Assembly (NCBI GenBank): GCA_964057225.1 | Contig: OZ059899.1 | Coordinates: forward strand, 9,238,001 to 9,302,000 | DNA from: Auanema rhodensis | Taxonomy: Eukaryota; Nematoda; Chromadorea; Rhabditida; Rhabditidae | Reading direction: 5' to 3' | Length of the DNA: 64,000 nucleotides | Shown: piece by piece, positions 59,560 through 64,000 of the stretch | Layout of the letters: each line of letters begins with the position of its first letter | Numbering within the stretch: the first letter of the stretch is position 1 | The notes under the pieces: model-generated | Seen by the model: only the letters and a program-made list of their open reading frames with translations | Told to the model about the DNA's origin: nothing | The model's database searches: none | Program-made: the position numbers and the translations under genes

Positions 59560-60504
59560 TAAATTTTTTTCATTTCACTTGTCATTCATAAAAATCGAAT
59601 TTATTTTTTTCAATGATTTTTTTTTGCAATGTGTCATAAAAATTACACAGTTGAACAAAACATTTTTTAAGTATTTTCTTTGTTGTCAACATATATATTT
59701 TCCTGGAATTCGAAAGCATTTGGGATGGAAATTAGAAAGAAAAAACTAGTTTTTCCTACTTTAAAACAAACAATAAGAAATAAAATAAAAAGATTGTTAG
59801 ATATCCAATTTAAACTTATACATTTACTTCGATAAAGAGCCTATTAGATTGAAATTTTATGTCTTACAGTTCTCCAACAGAACAGACTGATCCTGATTTT
59901 TCTACGATTACATAAAACTCTCGTTTGATATAAAAAAAGGAGAGGAACAACGTTTCCAGGATGTCAAGGATATCGAATCTAGTGATATTGTAGAAAAATG
60001 TAATGTCAGCTCCATAGGTTTTCTCCTAATTTCTCTCATCACAATTGTCTTAGTTTTTTTTCTCATAAGAGTTTCTGAAATCTTAGGTGAACAAGGCCGT
60101 ATATATTTTCCTGGAATTCGAAAGCATTCGGGATGGAAATTAGAAAGAAAAGAACTAGTTTTTCCTACTTTAAAACAAACAATAAGAATTAAAATGAAAA
60201 AGATTGTTAGATATCCAATTTAAACTTATACATTTACTTCGATAAAGAGCCTATTAGATTGAAATTTTATGTCTTACAGTTCTCCAACAGAACAGACTGA
60301 TCCTGATTTTTCTACGATTACATAAAACTCTCGTTTGATATAAAAAAAGGAGAGGAATAACGTTTCCAGGATGTCAAGGATATCGAATCTAGTGATATTG
60401 TAGAAAAATGTAATGTCAGCTCCATAGGTTTTCTCCTAATTTCTCTCATCACAATTGTCTTAGTTTTTTTTCTCATAAGAGTTTCTGAAATCTTAGTTGA
60501 ACAA

Positions 60505-60577
60505 GGCCGCGTGGCGCAATGGATAACGCGTCTGCCTACGGAGCAGAAGATTGTAGGTTCGAATCCTGCCGTGGTCG
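60505..60577 (+). tRNA. tRNA-Arg(ACG) in a chimeric unit
   Basis: Gene body and immediate flank (GTAAC plus T-run) are of the V type, but farther downstream the flank is that of the divergent unit (TATCTTCTTCAACGATTATT). This looks like a recombination product. Confidence 0.95.
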
Positions 60578-61112
60578 TAACTTTTTTTTATTTCACTTGT
60601 CATTCATAAAAATCGAATTTATCTTCTTCAACGATTATTTTTGCAATGTGTCATAAAAATTACACAGTTGAACAAAACGTTTTTTAAGTATTTTCTTTGT
60701 TGTCAACATATATATTTTCCTGGAATTCGAAAGCATTTGGGATGGAAATTAGAAAGGAAAGAACTAGTTTTTCCTACTTTAAAACAAACAATAAGAAATA
60801 AAATGAAAAAGATTGTCAGATATCCAATTTAAACTTATACATTTACTTCGATAAAGAGCCTATTAGATTGAAATTTTATGTCTTACAGTTCTCCAACAGA
60901 ACAGACTGATCCTGTTTTTTCTACGATTACATAAAACTCTCGTTTGATATAAAAAAAGGAGAGGAATAACGTTTCCAGGATGTCAAGGATATCGAATCTA
61001 GTGATATTGTAGAGAAATGTAATGTCAGCTTCATAGCTTTTCTCTTGATTTCTCTCATCACAATTGTCTTAGTTTTTTTCTCATAAGAGTTTCTGAAATC
61101 TCAGTTAAACAA

Positions 61113-61185
61113 GGCCGCGTGGCGCAATGGATAACGCGTCTGCCTACGGAGCAGAAGATTGTAGGTTCGAATCCTGCCGTGGTCG
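61113..61185 (+). tRNA. tRNA-Arg(ACG)
   Basis: Class K flank without the AAAACATTTTTT variant; last tRNA of repeat D copy 1. Confidence 0.97.
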
Positions 61186-61720
61186 TAAATTTTTTTCATT
61201 TCACTTGTCATTCATAAAAATCGAATTTATTTTTTTCAATGATTTTTTTTTGCAATGTGTCATAAAAATTACACAGTTGAACAAAACGTTTTTTAAGTAT
61301 TTTCTTTGTTGTCAACATATATATTTTCCTGGAATTCGAAAGCATTTGGGATGGAAATTAGAAAGAAAAAACTAGTTTTTCCTACTTTAAAACAAACAAT
61401 AAGAAATAAAATAAAAAGATTGTTAGATATCCAATTTAAACTTATACATTTACTTCGATAAAGAGCCTATTAGATTGAAATTTTATGTCTTACAGTTCTC
61501 CAACAGAACAGACTGATCCTGTTTTTTCTACGATTACATAAAACTCTCGTTTGATATAAAAAAAGGAGAGGAATAACGTTTCCAGGATGTCAAGGATATC
61601 GAATCTAGTGATATTGTAGAGAAATGTAATGTCAGCTCCATAGGTTTTCTCCTAATTTCTCTCATCACAATTGTCTTAGTTTTTTTTCTCATAAGAGTTT
61701 CTGAAATCTTAGTTGAACAA

Positions 61721-61793
61721 GGCCGCGTGGCGCAATGGATAACGCGTCTGCCTACGGAGCAGAAGATTGTAGGTTCGAATCCTGCCGTGGTCG
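61721..61793 (+). tRNA. tRNA-Arg(ACG)
   Basis: Repeat D copy 2, homologue of 58270. Confidence 0.97.
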
Positions 61794-62329
61794 TAACTTT
61801 TTTTTATTTCACTTGTCATTCATAAAAATCGAATTTATTTTTTTCAATGATTTTTTTTTGCAATGTGTCATAAGAATTACACAGTTGAACAAAACGTTTT
61901 TTAAGAAGTTTCTTTGTTGTCAACATATATATTTTCCTGGAATTCGAAAGCATTTGGGATGGAAATTAGAAAAAAAAGAACTAGTTTTTCCTACTTTAAA
62001 AAAAACAATAAGAAATAAAATGAAAAAGATTGTTAGATATCCAATTTAAACTTATACATATACTTCGATAAAGAGCCTATTAGATTGAAATTTTATGTCT
62101 TACAGTTCTCCAACAGAACAGACTGATCCTGATTTCTCTATGATTACATAAAACTCCCGTTTGATATAAAAAAAGGAGAGGAATAACGTTTCCAGGATGT
62201 CAAGGATATCGAATCTAGTGATATTGTAGAGAAATGTAATGTCAGCTTCATAGCTTTTCTCTTAATTTCTCTCATCACAATTGTCTTAGTTTTTTTCTCA
62301 TAAGAGTTTCTGAAATCTCAGTTAAACAA

Positions 62330-62402
62330 GGTCGCGTGGCGCAATGGATAATGCGCCTGCCTACGGAGCAGAAGATTGTAGGTTCGAATCCTGCCGTGGT
62401 CG
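62330..62402 (+). tRNA. tRNA-Arg(ACG), divergent copy
   Basis: Carries the same three substitutions as 58879, 3451 bp away. Confidence 0.9.
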
Positions 62403-62937
62403 TAAATTTTTTTCATTTTACTTGTCATTTACAAAAATCGAATTTATCTTCTTCAACGATTATTTTTGCAATGTGTCATAAAAATTACACAGTTGAACAA
62501 AACGTTTTTTAAGTATTTTCTTTGTTGTCAACATATATATTTTCCTGGAATTCGAAAGCATTTGGGATGGAAATTAGAAAGGAAAGAACTAGTTTTTCCT
62601 ACTTTAAAACAAACAATAAGAAATAAAATGAAAAAGATTGTCAGATATCCAATTTAAACTTATACATTTACTTCGATAAAGAGCCTATTAGATTGAAATT
62701 TTATGTCTTACAGTTCTCCAACAGAACAGACTGATCCTGTTTTTTCTACGATTACATAAAACTCTCGTTTGATATAAAAAAAGGAGAGGAATAACGTTTC
62801 CAGGATGTCAAGGATATCGAATCTAGTGATATTGTAGAGAAATGTAATGTCAGCTTCATAGCTTTTCTCTTGATTTCTCTCATCACAATTGTCTTAGTTT
62901 TTTTCTCATAAGAGTTTCTGAAATCTCAGTTAAACAA

Positions 62938-63010
62938 GGCCGCGTGGCGCAATGGATAACGCGTCTGCCTACGGAGCAGAAGATTGTAGGTTCGAATCCT
63001 GCCGTGGTCG
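62938..63010 (+). tRNA. tRNA-Arg(ACG)
   Basis: Repeat D copy 2, homologue of 59487. A relic follows at 63546. Confidence 0.97.
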
Positions 63011-63955
63011 TAAATTTTTTTCATTTCACTTGTCATTCATAAAAATCGAATTTATTTTTTTCAATGATTTTTTTTTGCAATGTGTCATAAAAATTACACA
63101 GTTGAACAAAACATTTTTTAAGTATTTTCTTTGTTGTCAACATATATATTTTCCTGGAATTCGAAAGCATTTGGGATGGAAATTAGAAAGAAAAAACTAG
63201 TTTTTCCTACTTTAAAACAAACAATAAGAAATAAAATAAAAAGATTGTTAGATATCCAATTTAAACTTATACATTTACTTCGATAAAGAGCCTATTAGAT
63301 TGAAATTTTATGTCTTACAGTTCTCCAACAGAACAGACTGATCCTGATTTTTCTACGATTACATAAAACTCTCGTTTGATATAAAAAAAGGAGAGGAACA
63401 ACGTTTCCAGGATGTCAAGGATATCGAATCTAGTGATATTGTAGAAAAATGTAATGTCAGCTCCATAGGTTTTCTCCTAATTTCTCTCATCACAATTGTC
63501 TTAGTTTTTTTTCTCATAAGAGTTTCTGAAATCTTAGGTGAACAAGGCCGTATATATTTTCCTGGAATTCGAAAGCATTCGGGATGGAAATTAGAAAGAA
63601 AAGAACTAGTTTTTCCTACTTTAAAACAAACAATAAGAATTAAAATGAAAAAGATTGTTAGATATCCAATTTAAACTTATACATTTACTTCGATAAAGAG
63701 CCTATTAGATTGAAATTTTATGTCTTACAGTTCTCCAACAGAACAGACTGATCCTGATTTTTCTACGATTACATAAAACTCTCGTTTGATATAAAAAAAG
63801 GAGAGGAATAACGTTTCCAGGATGTCAAGGATATCGAATCTAGTGATATTGTAGAAAAATGTAATGTCAGCTCCATAGGTTTTCTCCTAATTTCTCTCAT
63901 CACAATTGTCTTAGTTTTTTTTCTCATAAGAGTTTCTGAAATCTTAGTTGAACAA

Positions 63956-64000
63956 GGCCGCGTGGCGCAATGGATAACGCGTCTGCCTACGGAGCAGAAG
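63956..64000 (+). tRNA. tRNA-Arg(ACG), cut by window end
   Basis: First 45 of 73 nt, including the A box and the ACG anticodon loop; identical to the reference copy so far. Homologue of 60505. Confidence 0.95.

Larger units (their letters stand above)
29161..64000 (+). repeat. tRNA-Arg macrosatellite, right arm
   Basis: Continuation of the array after the retrotransposon, running off the right edge. It holds 41 tRNA genes (last one truncated) and 26 relic units with junctions at 29793, 30203, 31173, 33414, 34385, 36014, 36373, 37342, 38312, 40550, 40959, 42076, 42435, 43404, 43813, 46660, 49507, 51745, 52765, 53784, 54194, 55211, 56231, 57250, 60095 and 63546. Runs of consecutive intact units with about 610-bp spacing are commoner than in the left arm. 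Relics lacking the extra 51-bp upstream block occur only up to about 43.4 kb; every later relic is the longer form. Confidence 0.97.
58270..64000 (+). repeat. Higher-order repeat D, period 3451 bp, cut by window edge
   Basis: Copy 1 runs 58270-61720 and copy 2 from 61721 to the window end. Four tRNA pairs are exactly 3451 bp apart: 58270/61721, 58879/62330, 59487/62938 and 60505/63956. The second pair shares three tRNA substitutions, and the third shares a private AAACATTTTTT in its 3' flank that the otherwise similar unit at 61113 lacks. Confidence 0.92.

Overview
The window is a eukaryotic (metazoan) locus, most likely from a nematode. It is a very long tandem array of Pol III tRNA-Arg(ACG) genes, interrupted once by a full-length BEL/Pao-type LTR retrotransposon that carries an envelope-like region. 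The animal assignment rests on the BEL/Pao reverse transcriptase, RNase H and integrase order, a lineage known only from metazoans. The nematode suggestion rests on the Cys-rich env segment, which looks like the phlebovirus-Gc-like env of nematode elements such as Ascaris Tas and Caenorhabditis Cer7. That is inference, not proof.

Layout. Bases 1-19390 and 29161-64000 are one AT-rich macrosatellite, all in the same orientation, running off both edges. A complete unit is about 610 bp: about 250 bp of upstream flank, a 73-nt tRNA-Arg gene, a T-run terminator and about 280 bp of 3' flank. I count 59 tRNA genes (the last cut by the window edge). Between them lie 48 relic units that share one deletion junction: they keep only the first five tRNA bases (GGCCG) and then jump about 200 bp ahead. 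Relics are about 410 bp, or about 360 bp when they also lack a second, upstream block of about 51 bp. The array is organised into higher-order repeats (periods about 1941, 2847, 3466 and 3451 bp) with flank variants confined to local domains. This is the pattern expected of unequal exchange and local homogenisation.

The retrotransposon occupies 19391-29160. It has 353- and 359-bp LTRs (TGT...ACA) that differ only in a CT microsatellite, and a CTCCT target duplication. Its primer site matches a tRNA-Gly 3' end. Gag is interrupted by a stop and a frame change. One long frame then carries the Gag zinc knuckles, protease, RT, RNase H, integrase and an Env-like region. Between env and the 3' LTR lies an extra small ORF with three zinc knuckles. 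Removing the element and one target copy restores a spacing of 1021 bp between flanking tRNA genes, the same as another spacing in the array, so the insertion postdates the array.

The most unusual biology here is the tRNA-Arg macrosatellite itself, with its alternation of intact and tRNA-deleted units, and the extra zinc-knuckle ORF in the young env-bearing element.
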